Of a stretch of 64,000 bases of DNA, positions 33,844 to 42,074 are shown piece by piece; within the stretch, counting starts at the first letter, position 1; each line of letters begins with the position of its first letter. Both the position numbers and the translations under genes were made by a program. Origin of the DNA: Flagellimonas taeanensis (GTDB lineage Bacteria; Bacteroidota; Bacteroidia; Flavobacteriales; Flavobacteriaceae); contig NZ_QXFO01000027.1 in the NCBI RefSeq assembly GCF_003584105.1, positions 1-64,000 on the forward strand. Direction: 5' to 3'. The notes beneath the pieces are model-generated. The model saw only the letters and a list, made by a program, of their open reading frames with translations. It did not search any database and was not told where the DNA came from.

Positions 33844-34980
33844 ATGCCAAAAAAAATAAGACTTGGAATTCTTGGAGGAGGTGGTGATTCCCTGATCGGG
33901 GTGTTGCACAGAGTAGCCTCTTTCATCAATGACAATTATGAAATCGTAGGAGCGGTCTTTAACCCAGACCATGAGCAAAGTTTAGATTTCGCAAAGGAAA
34001 TAGATGTCCCCACTAACCGTATCTACAAAGATTTTGATACGTTGATAGCAGAGGAAATGAAGTTGCCGGAGGATGAGCGTATACAGGTGTGTTCCATCCT
34101 TACGCCCAATTTTCTCCATTTTCCCATGGCCAAAAAGCTACTGGACAATGGGTTTCATGTCATTTGCGAAAAACCCATGACCACCACTTACGAAGAGGCC
34201 AAGATTTTACAGGAAACCTTAAAAGAGGCAGGAACGGTCTTTGCGGTTACCCATACGTACACCGGATACCCTATGGTCCGCCAAATGAGGGAGATGATCA
34301 AGGACGGCGTAATCGGGAAGATCCACAAAGTGGACGCCCAATACTACCAAGGCTGGATGAACCCCATAATCCACGACAAGGAGAAACGTGGAACGGTTTG
34401 GAGGCTCGATCCCAAAAAGGCGGGCATCAGCTCCTGTATGGGGGATATTGGGGTACACGCCTTCAATATGATCGAGTTTACCACTGGTTTGCAGGTACAA
34501 TCCATTTTGTGTGATTTCAATTATATCTATGATGATAATGTGATGGATATGGATGGTACCGCCCTTATCCGTATGGACAAAAATGTGAAAGGGGTCATTA
34601 GGGCTAGCCAAGTGGCCACAGGGGAAGAAAATAATCTGTCCATTGCCATTTATGGCCAAAAGGGTGGATTGAAATGGGAGCAGGAAAACCCAAACTACCT
34701 TTACAAGTTGAACGATCCAGAACCGCTACAGGTCTACAAGCCGGGCCATGGGTACAACTCCAAACTATCGTTGGACGGCACCAAACTGCCCCCGGGCCAC
34801 CCGGAAGGCATCTTTGATGCCATGGCCAATATCTATTTGGGCGTGGCAAAGGCCATCCGTGGAGAGGAATACAACAACGGGGAATTCCCTACCATGTTGG
34901 ATGGTGTCCGTGGTCTCAATTTTATTGAGAACACTGTGGCCTCCCATAAACAGGGCAATATTTGGGTGGATATGGATTGA
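33844..34980 (+). CDS. Cytoplasmic Gfo/Idh/MocA family oxidoreductase
   Basis: A 378-residue protein without a signal. The dinucleotide loop is LGILGGGGDSLIGVLHR, and ICEKPMTTTYEEA carries the EKP motif. CMGDIGVHAFNMIEF supplies the conserved Asp and His of the catalytic DxGxH. The family reduces or oxidises sugar carbonyls with NAD(P). It is the last gene of the operon starting at 29822, and its lack of a leader separates it from the two exported paralogs at 1-395 and 11388-12809. A role in reducing an imported keto-sugar is inferred, not shown. Confidence 0.9.
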   Translation: MPKKIRLGILGGGGDSLIGVLHRVASFINDNYEIVGAVFNPDHEQSLDFAKEIDVPTNRIYKDFDTLIAEEMKLPEDERIQVCSILTPNFLHFPMAKKLLDNGFHVICEKPMTTTYEEAKILQETLKEAGTVFAVTHTYTGYPMVRQMREMIKDGVIGKIHKVDAQYYQGWMNPIIHDKEKRGTVWRLDPKKAGISSCMGDIGVHAFNMIEFTTGLQVQSILCDFNYIYDDNVMDMDGTALIRMDKNVKGVIRASQVATGEENNLSIAIYGQKGGLKWEQENPNYLYKLNDPEPLQVYKPGHGYNSKLSLDGTKLPPGHPEGIFDAMANIYLGVAKAIRGEEYNNGEFPTMLDGVRGLNFIENTVASHKQGNIWVDMD

Positions 34981-34996
34981 TCCAAAAAGATTTCAT

Positions 34997-35050
34997 GTCA
35001 GTTCGAGCGCAGTCGAGAACAAAAGAGGTTTCGACTGCGCTCAACCTGAC
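34997..35050. repeat. Palindromic intergenic repeat of the TCGAGCGCAGTCGA type
   Basis: GTCAGTTCGAGCGCAGTCGA at 34997-35016 is nearly complementary to TTCGACTGCGCTCAACCTGA at 35030-35049. The left word resembles the inner word of the element at 11271-11298, so the two belong to one dispersed family. It separates two convergent transcription units. Confidence 0.65.
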
Positions 35051-35061
35051 AACTTTCTAAC

Positions 35062-35077
35062 ATAGGAGACCTCCTAT
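35062..35077. terminator. Short hairpin at the ASCH gene end
   Basis: ATAGGAG pairs with CTCCTAT around a two-base AC loop, with a T run after it on the plus strand. The ASCH stop codon (35074-35076) lies inside the stem. It probably terminates plus-strand transcripts from the oxidoreductase operon. Confidence 0.55.
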
Positions 35078-35538
35078 TTTTTATACAACATTTCAAAGGC
35101 CTCAAAGACCACGATCATGCTTTCTGAGGGTTGGGTGCCGAATTCCGAAAGTTCACGGGTATAATAGTCCCAATGGGTCTTTTTCCAATGTGAAAGGCTT
35201 TTGTCCCCCTCACCTTCCAAACGTGCATGATCTTCACGAATGGCAAAATAGGGCACCAACTTTACCGATGTGGTCCTAATGACACATTTGGCGGTCCCTT
35301 TCCAGTCCGTCACCACATAAAAATCCCCTATTTTGGGCAATTTTTCATTCCGTAGTTGGATTCCCTTCAAGGAGTGGGAGGTCGCTCTTTTGATTTCCTT
35401 GCAGACAAGATCGGCGCAGGTGTTGGCATCCTTCTCATTATCACAGAAATGGATGACCTTGGGTGCATCCTCGGAAGCAAATTCCAAATGGGCATCCAAA
35501 AAATCGCCCCAAAGATTTCGGGCAGAGGCATTTTCCAT
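35074..35538 (-). CDS. ASCH domain protein
   Basis: A 154-residue cytoplasmic protein. The ASCH fold is seen in KATSHSLKG-type wording (KRATSHSLKGIQLRN), IGDFYVVTDWKGTAKCVI and the late HWKKTHWDYYTRELSEF. ASCH proteins resemble PUA domains and bind RNA or, in one branch (YqfB), hydrolyse N4-acetylcytidine. It starts nine bases after GMC paralog 2 on the same strand, so the two form an operon. No link between an ASCH protein and sugar oxidation is known to me. Confidence 0.85.
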   Translation of the reverse strand: MENASARNLWGDFLDAHLEFASEDAPKVIHFCDNEKDANTCADLVCKEIKRATSHSLKGIQLRNEKLPKIGDFYVVTDWKGTAKCVIRTTSVKLVPYFAIREDHARLEGEGDKSLSHWKKTHWDYYTRELSEFGTQPSESMIVVFEAFEMLYKK

Positions 35539-35547
35539 AAGCAGGTT

Positions 35548-37251
35548 TTAAGAAAATTTATGTTGTTTGAATTGTTGCGCGGCATGGTTTGCAGCCCTTG
35601 CAGTAAAAGCCATATAGGTCAGCGAAGGGTTTACGCAATTGGCCGAGGTCATAAATGCCCCATCGGTAACATACACGTTGGGAACGTCATGCAATTGGTT
35701 ATGCTTGTTGAGGACGGATGTTTTTGGGTCGTGACCCATTCTTGCCCCTCCCATTTCGTGTATGCCAAGTCCGGGACCTGTTACCATATCGTAGGTGCTG
35801 ACGTTCCTAAAGCCGGCGGCCCTTAGCATGGCAGCAGCCTCCTCTTTGATGGCCTCCCTCATTTTATACTCATTCTCCTTGAATTCCACGTCAAAGTCCA
35901 ATTGAGGTAGTCCCCATTGATCTTTTTTGTCCTTGCTCAAGGTCACGCGGTTGTCGTGGTATGGGAGCATTTCACCAAATCCGGTCATCCCGATTTCCCA
36001 ACCTCCCGGTTCTAAAATGGCTTCTTTGAGAGCAGCACCATGACCCAGTTCGGCCACTGTCTCGCCCCAATTGCCCCTACTGGCGCTCCCCTGGTAGCCA
36101 AAACCACGCAGAAAATCCTTTCGTTTGGTCTTTTCATCAAGGTTGACAAACCGTGGAATATAGAACCCATTCGGTCTTCTTCCCTTGTAGTATTTGTCCA
36201 AATGCCCATCCACTTTGGCAGAAGCGCCCAAATTGTAATGATGGTCCATGATGTTGCGCCCAAGTTGGTCATGATTATTGCCCATGCCGTTGGGGAACAC
36301 CTTCGACTTGGATTGCAATAAAATGCCCACTGAGGCCATGGCCGAGGCGCAGAGAAAAACAATTTTTGCCTTGAACTCTATTTTTTCATGGGTTTCGGCA
36401 TCCACGATCTTTACCCCGGTAGCCCTTTTTTGGTTTTCATCATATACCACCTCATAAACAATGGAATTGGGCCTCAAGGTCAAATTTCCGGAGCGTTCGG
36501 CAGCGGGCAAGGTGGAGGAATTACTGCTAAAATAGCCTCCGAACGGGCACCCTCTCCAACATCGGTTTCTGTATTGGCAAGGACCCCGACCCTCAATGTT
36601 GGGGTCTTTATCGGTAATGTGGGCGACCCGGCCAATGGTCAAGAGCCGATCATCGTCGAATTGTGAGCCTAGGGCAGATTGAAGTTCTTTTTCCACACAG
36701 TTCAGTTCCATGGGAGGCTGAAATTGTCCATCGGGCAACTGTTTCAGGCCCAATTTTTCGCCGCTTACGCCAATATAGGTCTCCACTTTATCGTACCAAG
36801 GGGCTATATCTTCGTAGCGCACCGGCCAATCCACACCAATGCCCTCATTTTTATTGGCTTCAAAATCAATATTGCTCCACCTATAGCTTTGTCTGCCCCA
36901 GGTCAGGGAGCGTCCGCCGACTTGGTACCCCCTGATCCAATCGAACCGCTTGGTTTCTTGGTAAGGATGTTCCAGGTCATTCACAAAAAAATGCTTTACA
37001 TCGTCACGGGGTGCCCAACCCACGCGTAATTGTTTATGATACTTTTCTTGGTCCTCCCGGCTTAGGTTTCCTCTAAAGGGGAAATCCCATGCGTCCTTGT
37101 TCATGGTCTTGTAGTCCTCAACATGTTTGACCATTGGGCCACGTTCAAGCACTAAGGTTGTAAGACCGTTTTCGCACAGTTCCTTGGCGGCCCAGCCCCC
37201 ACTTATACCTGTGCCAACAACAATGGCATCATAAACTTTGTTTTCGTACAC
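35548..37251 (-). CDS. GMC family FAD oxidoreductase (paralog 2, no subunit-3 gene beside it)
   Basis: A 567-residue paralog of the protein at 27967-29685, alike along its whole length. FAD loop VVGTGISGGWAAKEL is at about 11-25, the Cys cluster is Cys 225, 231 and 235 (CQYRNRCWRGCPFGG), and HEMGGARMG and CVNPSLTYMAF supply the catalytic His and Asn. The start is GTG at 37251, with a stop seven codons upstream and no ATG between. Unlike paralog 1 it is followed by an ASCH gene rather than a subunit-3 gene. It may share the subunit encoded at 27314, or act in the cytoplasm. It diverges from the isomerase gene at 37392. Confidence 0.9.
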   Translation of the reverse strand: MYENKVYDAIVVGTGISGGWAAKELCENGLTTLVLERGPMVKHVEDYKTMNKDAWDFPFRGNLSREDQEKYHKQLRVGWAPRDDVKHFFVNDLEHPYQETKRFDWIRGYQVGGRSLTWGRQSYRWSNIDFEANKNEGIGVDWPVRYEDIAPWYDKVETYIGVSGEKLGLKQLPDGQFQPPMELNCVEKELQSALGSQFDDDRLLTIGRVAHITDKDPNIEGRGPCQYRNRCWRGCPFGGYFSSNSSTLPAAERSGNLTLRPNSIVYEVVYDENQKRATGVKIVDAETHEKIEFKAKIVFLCASAMASVGILLQSKSKVFPNGMGNNHDQLGRNIMDHHYNLGASAKVDGHLDKYYKGRRPNGFYIPRFVNLDEKTKRKDFLRGFGYQGSASRGNWGETVAELGHGAALKEAILEPGGWEIGMTGFGEMLPYHDNRVTLSKDKKDQWGLPQLDFDVEFKENEYKMREAIKEEAAAMLRAAGFRNVSTYDMVTGPGLGIHEMGGARMGHDPKTSVLNKHNQLHDVPNVYVTDGAFMTSANCVNPSLTYMAFTARAANHAAQQFKQHKFS

Positions 37252-37391
37252 CTTGTATTGTTTTAATTGTTAACGAATCCCTATATTTATGTTTTACTTC
37301 AAGAGATGTAAAATTAACACAGTTTTTTTCTTAAATATAGAAGATAAATCCTAAATGGATGAGGATTTATAAATTCTTAAAATCAATTTAA

Positions 37392-38444
37392 ATGAAGACA
37401 ATCAAAGGACCGGCTGTATTCTTAGCGCAATTTGTGGACAGTCAACCTCCGTTCAACTCCTTGGACGGACTTTGTAAATGGGCCTCAAGTTTGGGGTACA
37501 AAGGCATCCAGATACCCACTTGGGAATCGTTTCTCATCGATTTGGACAAGGCAGCCGAAAGTCAGGATTATTGTGATGAACTGAAGGGAAAGATCAATTC
37601 CTATGGGTTGGAGATCACGGAACTTTCCACCCACTTGCAAGGACAATTGGTGGCGGTTCACCCTGCCTATGATATCATGTTCGACAATTTTGCTCCTGAA
37701 GCCTTTAAAGGCAAACCCAAGGAGCGCACCCAGTGGGCCATCGAAACCGTGAAAAAAGCAGCCACGGCCAGTAGAAGATTGGGTCTTAATGCCCACGCAA
37801 CCTTTTCAGGGGCATTGCTTTGGCATACCGCCCACCCATGGCCCCAACGCCCTGCCGGACTGGTGGAAATGGGCTTTGAGGAGCTCGCCAAAAGATGGAT
37901 GCCCATCCTCGACCATTTTGATAAAGAAGGAGTGGATGTCTGTTATGAGATCCATCCAGGGGAAGACCTGCATGATGGGGACACCTTTGAGCGATTCTTG
38001 GAAGCCACGGGCAATCACAAACGGGTCAATATCCTCTACGACCCAAGCCATTTTGTACTGCAGCAGTTGGATTATATCGAATACATAGACCATTACCACG
38101 AGTTCATCAAGGCATTCCACGTGAAGGATTCCGAGTTTAACCCCACGGGTAAGAAAGGTGCCTTTGGTGGTTATAACGATTGGGGAGACAGGGCCGGAAG
38201 GTATCGTTCCCTAGGCGATGGTCAAATCGATTTTAAGACCATCTTTTCCAAACTGACCCAGTATGGGTGCGATGTGTGGGCCGTGATGGAATGGGAATGT
38301 TGCATCAAGAGTCCGGAACAGGGAGCCCGTGAAGGAGCCAAATTCATACAGGACCATATCATCGAGGCAACGACCAAAACGTTCGATGATTTTGCCGGTG
38401 CTGAAATAGATAAAAATCAACTAAAACGAATACTAGGATTATGA
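37392..38444 (+). CDS. Sugar isomerase/epimerase, cytoplasmic TIM barrel
   Basis: A 350-residue TIM barrel without a signal peptide. Metal and catalytic positions are suggested by LSTHLQGQLVAVHPAY, VCYEIHPGEDLHDG (Glu), ILYDPSHFVLQ (Asp, His), AFHVKDSEF (His) and VMEWECC (Glu). These are the ordered ligands of the xylose isomerase-like superfamily. A candidate promoter (TTG at 37258, TATATTTA at 37282) lies in the divergent gap. Its stop overlaps the next start by four bases (ATGA), so it is coupled to the DUF1080 lipoprotein that follows. Confidence 0.88.
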   Translation: MKTIKGPAVFLAQFVDSQPPFNSLDGLCKWASSLGYKGIQIPTWESFLIDLDKAAESQDYCDELKGKINSYGLEITELSTHLQGQLVAVHPAYDIMFDNFAPEAFKGKPKERTQWAIETVKKAATASRRLGLNAHATFSGALLWHTAHPWPQRPAGLVEMGFEELAKRWMPILDHFDKEGVDVCYEIHPGEDLHDGDTFERFLEATGNHKRVNILYDPSHFVLQQLDYIEYIDHYHEFIKAFHVKDSEFNPTGKKGAFGGYNDWGDRAGRYRSLGDGQIDFKTIFSKLTQYGCDVWAVMEWECCIKSPEQGAREGAKFIQDHIIEATTKTFDDFAGAEIDKNQLKRILGL

Positions 38445-39181
38445 AAAAATCAGCTTTGTTGGCAGTACTTGCCGTGGCTTTTGCCTGTAAGGAAAAACCA
38501 AAAGAGAACACGGAAGAAATGGCAGAAGAAATCATCGAAGTAGTGGAGGAACCTGAATGGACCACCTTGTTCGATGGAACATCCTTTGAAGGATGGCACT
38601 ATTACAATGGAGGGGAAATAGGGGAGCCCTGGAAAATTGAGGATGGAAGCATGGTACTCTATCCGCCAGAAACAAGACCCGAAGGAGCCAACTACAATCT
38701 GGTCACGGACAAGGAATTTACCGATTTTGTGCTCACCATGGAGTGGAACATAGCCGAAGGGGGAAACAGCGGTATTTTTTGGGGGGTCAAGGAAGATGAA
38801 AAGTATGGACAGCCCTTTTTGACCGGACCTGAGATCCAAGTATTGGATGATGAGAGACATCCCGACGCCAAGAACGGTCCCGATCGTTTGGCCGGAGCCC
38901 TCTATGATATGGTGCCGCCATCTGCCAAAGCGGTTAAACCAGCAGGGGAGTGGAATGCCGTTGAAGTCATGATCAACCATAAGACGAATGAAGGTTACAT
39001 CATGCTCAATGGGACCAAAATCGTTGAATTTCCTGTTGAAGGTGAAGGATGGGATGCATTGGTCGCCGATTCAAAGTTTGCGGATTGGGAGGCTTTTGGG
39101 GCGTTCAAAACAGGCAAAATAGGCCTTCAGGATCATGGTAACATGGTGTCCTTTAGAAATATCAAGATCAAAGAACTATAG
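38441..39181 (+). CDS. DUF1080 (PF06439) lipoprotein
   Basis: A 246-residue protein. The short lipoprotein signal MKKSALLAVLAVAFAC puts lipidation at Cys 16, followed by an acidic linker (EEMAEEIIEVVEE). The domain runs from TLFDGTSFEGWHYYN near residue 47, through GGNSGIFWGV, to TGKIGLQDHGNMVSFRNIKI at the end. PF06439 is named for 3-keto-disaccharide hydrolysis. It is coupled to the isomerase before it and followed after one base by another DUF1080 gene. The acidic linker may serve surface export. Confidence 0.9.
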   Translation: MKKSALLAVLAVAFACKEKPKENTEEMAEEIIEVVEEPEWTTLFDGTSFEGWHYYNGGEIGEPWKIEDGSMVLYPPETRPEGANYNLVTDKEFTDFVLTMEWNIAEGGNSGIFWGVKEDEKYGQPFLTGPEIQVLDDERHPDAKNGPDRLAGALYDMVPPSAKAVKPAGEWNAVEVMINHKTNEGYIMLNGTKIVEFPVEGEGWDALVADSKFADWEAFGAFKTGKIGLQDHGNMVSFRNIKIKEL

Positions 39182-39182
39182 C

Positions 39183-39935
39183 ATGTCAGTATTCAGAAAC
39201 ACCTTCATGGCCCTTGCCATACTGATGGGCATATTTGTATCCGCACAAGAAGTGGAACCCAACAAGCCAGAGGCCACTGAGCTCTACCAACCCGTGCCGC
39301 CAAAGGTGGTGCCCGGAGCGAACGGGGCCCCTCCGAGTGATGCCATCGTACTTTTCGATGGTACCAGTTTGGACCAATGGATCAGTTCCGTGGATAGCAC
39401 TGCGGCCAAGTGGACCCTTAACAAAGACGGCAGCATGACCGTGAAGAACAGGACAGGGGACATACAGACCAAGCAGAATTTTGGCAGTGTGCAGCTCCAT
39501 ATCGAATGGAAATCGCCTGCCGAGGTGCAGGGCAAGGGGCAGAGCAGGGGGAATAGCGGTGTGTTTCTTTCCAACCTGTACGAAGTGCAGGTTTTGGACA
39601 ACAATGACAATGACACCTACGTGAACGGTCAGGTTGGGTCCATATACAAACAGCACATCCCCTTGGCAATGGCTTCCGTTCCCACAGGGGAGTGGAACGT
39701 TTATGACATCATATACCATGCCCCTGTTTTTGAGAAGGGGCAAAAGGTGAAGTCGGGCACATTGACCGTCATCCATAACGGGGTTTTGGTACAGGACCAT
39801 GCTGAGATTAAGGGAACGACCCCCTACATTGGGTGGCCCAAAAATCCACCGCATGGGAAGGGGCCCATCAGGCTTCAGGACCATGGGGACAACAGCAGGG
39901 TGAGCTATAGGAACATTTGGGTGAGGGAACTATAA
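39183..39935 (+). CDS. Secreted DUF1080 (PF06439) protein
   Basis: A 250-residue protein. The start at 39183 gives a signal peptide ending GIFVSAQ, with no lipobox, so it is soluble in the periplasm or secreted. Motifs are IVLFDGTSLDQW, SRGNSGVFLSN, YEVQVLDNND and GPIRLQDHGDNSRVSYRNIWV. It differs in sequence from the DUF1080 lipoprotein just before it, so the pair may act on different keto-glycosides or positions. It is the last gene of the 37392 operon. Confidence 0.9.
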   Translation: MSVFRNTFMALAILMGIFVSAQEVEPNKPEATELYQPVPPKVVPGANGAPPSDAIVLFDGTSLDQWISSVDSTAAKWTLNKDGSMTVKNRTGDIQTKQNFGSVQLHIEWKSPAEVQGKGQSRGNSGVFLSNLYEVQVLDNNDNDTYVNGQVGSIYKQHIPLAMASVPTGEWNVYDIIYHAPVFEKGQKVKSGTLTVIHNGVLVQDHAEIKGTTPYIGWPKNPPHGKGPIRLQDHGDNSRVSYRNIWVREL

Positions 39936-40002
39936 CCGTTCCAAGACCCGCCCCCCACGCACAACATTTTCAGACCGCAAAGAGGCTAAAAGCTATTTTG
40001 GT

Positions 40003-40010
40003 TACCTTTG
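40003..40010 (+). promoter_or_regulatory. Likely -7 box (TACCTTTG) of the yicC-gmk-nadD operon
   Basis: An exact TAnnTTTG match 19 bases before the YicC start codon. No convincing -33 TTG is found, so this rests on the -7 box. Confidence 0.4.
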
Positions 40011-40029
40011 GCAAAATTTTCATGTATAT

Positions 40030-40887
40030 ATGATCCAATCCATGACCGGCTTTGGGAAGCACATCGTGCAGCTCCCTTCAAAGAAGATTACCGTAGAGCT
40101 AAAATCGCTCAACAGCAAGAGCTTGGACATCAATGCGAGGATCCCACAATCCTATAGGGAGAAAGAACTGGAATTGCGCAAGATGATAGCCGACGTTTTG
40201 GTGCGCGGAAAAGTGGACCTTGCCCTCTATGTGGAGATCACAGGAGAAGAGACCACTGCGGAAGTGAACCAAGGCATGGTCAGAAAATACATGGAACAGC
40301 TGGCCAATATCGCCAAGGGGGATGATATCAAACTATTGGAACTGGCATTGCGCATGCCAGATACCTTGAAGACGGAGAGGGACGATATCGACGAGACAGA
40401 ATATGAAGCCATAACAGAAGCCATGAAAGAGGCGCTTTCCGAGATAGTTTCCTTTAGGAACGAGGAAGGAAAAGTATTGGAGAAAGATTTCGATGATCGC
40501 CTCGATAACCTGAACACATTGTTGGCTCAGATCAAGGTGATGGACCCAGAACGACTGGCAACGGTAAGGGAGCGTTTGGAAAAGGCCGTGGCAGACCTCA
40601 AGGTGGAACTGGACGCCAACCGGTTTGAACAGGAACTGATCTATTATCTGGAAAAATACGACATCACCGAGGAAAAAGTACGCTTGGCCAACCATTTGGA
40701 CTATTTCAAGGCTACGCTAAAATCCAATGACTCCAATGGGAAAAAGCTGGGGTTCATCGCACAGGAAATCGGTAGGGAGATCAATACCATCGGTTCCAAG
40801 GCCAACTTTGCCCCCATGCAACAATTGGTGGTGCAGATGAAAGACGAACTGGAAAAGATCAAGGAACAAATGCTCAACGTATTATGA
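40030..40887 (+). CDS. YicC/YloC family endoribonuclease
   Basis: A 285-residue protein of full family length. The start MIQSMTGFGKH is diagnostic, and the C-terminal KKLGFIAQEIGREINTIGSKA is the DUF1732 signature. YicC proteins are RNA endonucleases found in most bacteria. It is followed by gmk with a four-base overlap (ATGA), an arrangement found widely, and then by nadD. Confidence 0.93.
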   Translation: MIQSMTGFGKHIVQLPSKKITVELKSLNSKSLDINARIPQSYREKELELRKMIADVLVRGKVDLALYVEITGEETTAEVNQGMVRKYMEQLANIAKGDDIKLLELALRMPDTLKTERDDIDETEYEAITEAMKEALSEIVSFRNEEGKVLEKDFDDRLDNLNTLLAQIKVMDPERLATVRERLEKAVADLKVELDANRFEQELIYYLEKYDITEEKVRLANHLDYFKATLKSNDSNGKKLGFIAQEIGREINTIGSKANFAPMQQLVVQMKDELEKIKEQMLNVL

Positions 40888-41483
40888 CAGAAGGAGGAAA
40901 ACTCATCATTTTTTCGGCACCGTCCGGTAGTGGAAAGACCACTATTGTCCAACATTTGTTGAAACAACCCGAATTGAACCTTGCATTTTCCGTATCCGCA
41001 ACCTCAAGACCGCGAAGAGGGAAAGAAAAGCATGGTGTCAATTATTACTTCATGTCGGTATCGGAATTCAAGCGGCACATCAAGAATGAGGATTTTTTGG
41101 AGTGGGAGGAAGTCTATCGGGACAACTTTTACGGAACATTGAAAAGTGAAGTGGAACGCCTTTGGGCCGAAGGGAAGAATGTGATCTTTGATATCGATGT
41201 GGTGGGTGGCCTGCGCATAAAGAAAAAATTTCCCGATAGGACCTTGGCCGTTTTTGTGAAACCGCCCAGTGTGGACGAGTTGAAGATCAGACTGAAGAAG
41301 AGGAGCACGGAAAGCGATGACAAGATCAACATGCGTATCGCGAAAGCCTCTGTGGAACTGGCCACGGCTCCCCAGTTTGATAAGATCATAAAGAATTACG
41401 ATTTGGATGTGGCACTCAACGAGGCACACCAACTGGTCGCCGAATATGTCGGTGCCAAGGTGCCCGGTCCAAAAGAAGAATAA
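40884..41483 (+). CDS. gmk: Guanylate kinase
   Basis: A 199-residue enzyme that phosphorylates GMP to GDP. The P-loop is SAPSGSGKTTI at about 9-19, and SATSRPRRGKEKHGVNYYFMS supplies the GMP-binding arm. FDIDVVGGLRIKKKFP and LKKRSTESDDKINMR complete the catalytic core. It overlaps yicC by four bases and precedes nadD by two. Confidence 0.96.
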   Translation: MTEGGKLIIFSAPSGSGKTTIVQHLLKQPELNLAFSVSATSRPRRGKEKHGVNYYFMSVSEFKRHIKNEDFLEWEEVYRDNFYGTLKSEVERLWAEGKNVIFDIDVVGGLRIKKKFPDRTLAVFVKPPSVDELKIRLKKRSTESDDKINMRIAKASVELATAPQFDKIIKNYDLDVALNEAHQLVAEYVGAKVPGPKEE

Positions 41484-41485
41484 AT

Positions 41486-42070
41486 ATGAAAAAGGTAGGG
41501 CTCTTTTTTGGGACCTTCAACCCGATACATATAGGCCATTTGATTATAGCCAATCATTTGGTGGAGTTTTCGGACCTGGATGAGGTTTGGTTCGTTATCA
41601 CCCCTCAAAGCCCGTTCAAGACCAAGCAATCGCTTTTGGAGGACCACCACAGGTACCAAATGGTGTACGAGGCCGTCCAAGACTATGACAAGTTAAAACC
41701 GAGCAAAATTGAGTTTGATCTGCCACAACCCAATTACACCATCAACACCTTGGTCCATTTGGATGAAAAATATGGCGAAGGACATCAGTTTTCTCTCATT
41801 ATGGGAGAGGACAACCTGAAGGGTTTCCATAAATGGAAAAACTATGAGACCATTTTGGAACACCGTTTCATTTATGTATACCCCAGAATTTCCGAAGGAA
41901 TAATAGAACACCAGTTTCATGGACATCCCAAAATCAAAAAGGTGGATGCCCCCATCGTGGAAATTTCTTCAACCTTCATCCGAAAGGCCCATAAATTAGG
42001 TAAAAACATCAAACCATTGCTTCCCTTTGCCGTATGGAAATATATGGATGAGATGAACTTTTACAGATAG
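41486..42070 (+). CDS. nadD: Nicotinate-nucleotide adenylyltransferase
   Basis: A 194-residue nucleotidyltransferase that makes deamido-NAD. The HIGH-like motif is GTFNPIHIGHLIIANHL at about 9-25, and ISSTFIRK near residue 160 is the second ATP-binding motif. SLIMGEDNLKGFHKW matches the NadD middle segment. It ends the yicC-gmk-nadD operon and is convergent with the GH130-like gene five bases away. Confidence 0.94.
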   Translation: MKKVGLFFGTFNPIHIGHLIIANHLVEFSDLDEVWFVITPQSPFKTKQSLLEDHHRYQMVYEAVQDYDKLKPSKIEFDLPQPNYTINTLVHLDEKYGEGHQFSLIMGEDNLKGFHKWKNYETILEHRFIYVYPRISEGIIEHQFHGHPKIKKVDAPIVEISSTFIRKAHKLGKNIKPLLPFAVWKYMDEMNFYR

Positions 42071-42074
42071 TAAG

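Noticed and set aside
27314..39935. A classical polysaccharide utilisation locus
   Set aside because: No SusC/SusD-like pair, no ordinary glycoside hydrolase and no local sugar-responsive regulator are present.
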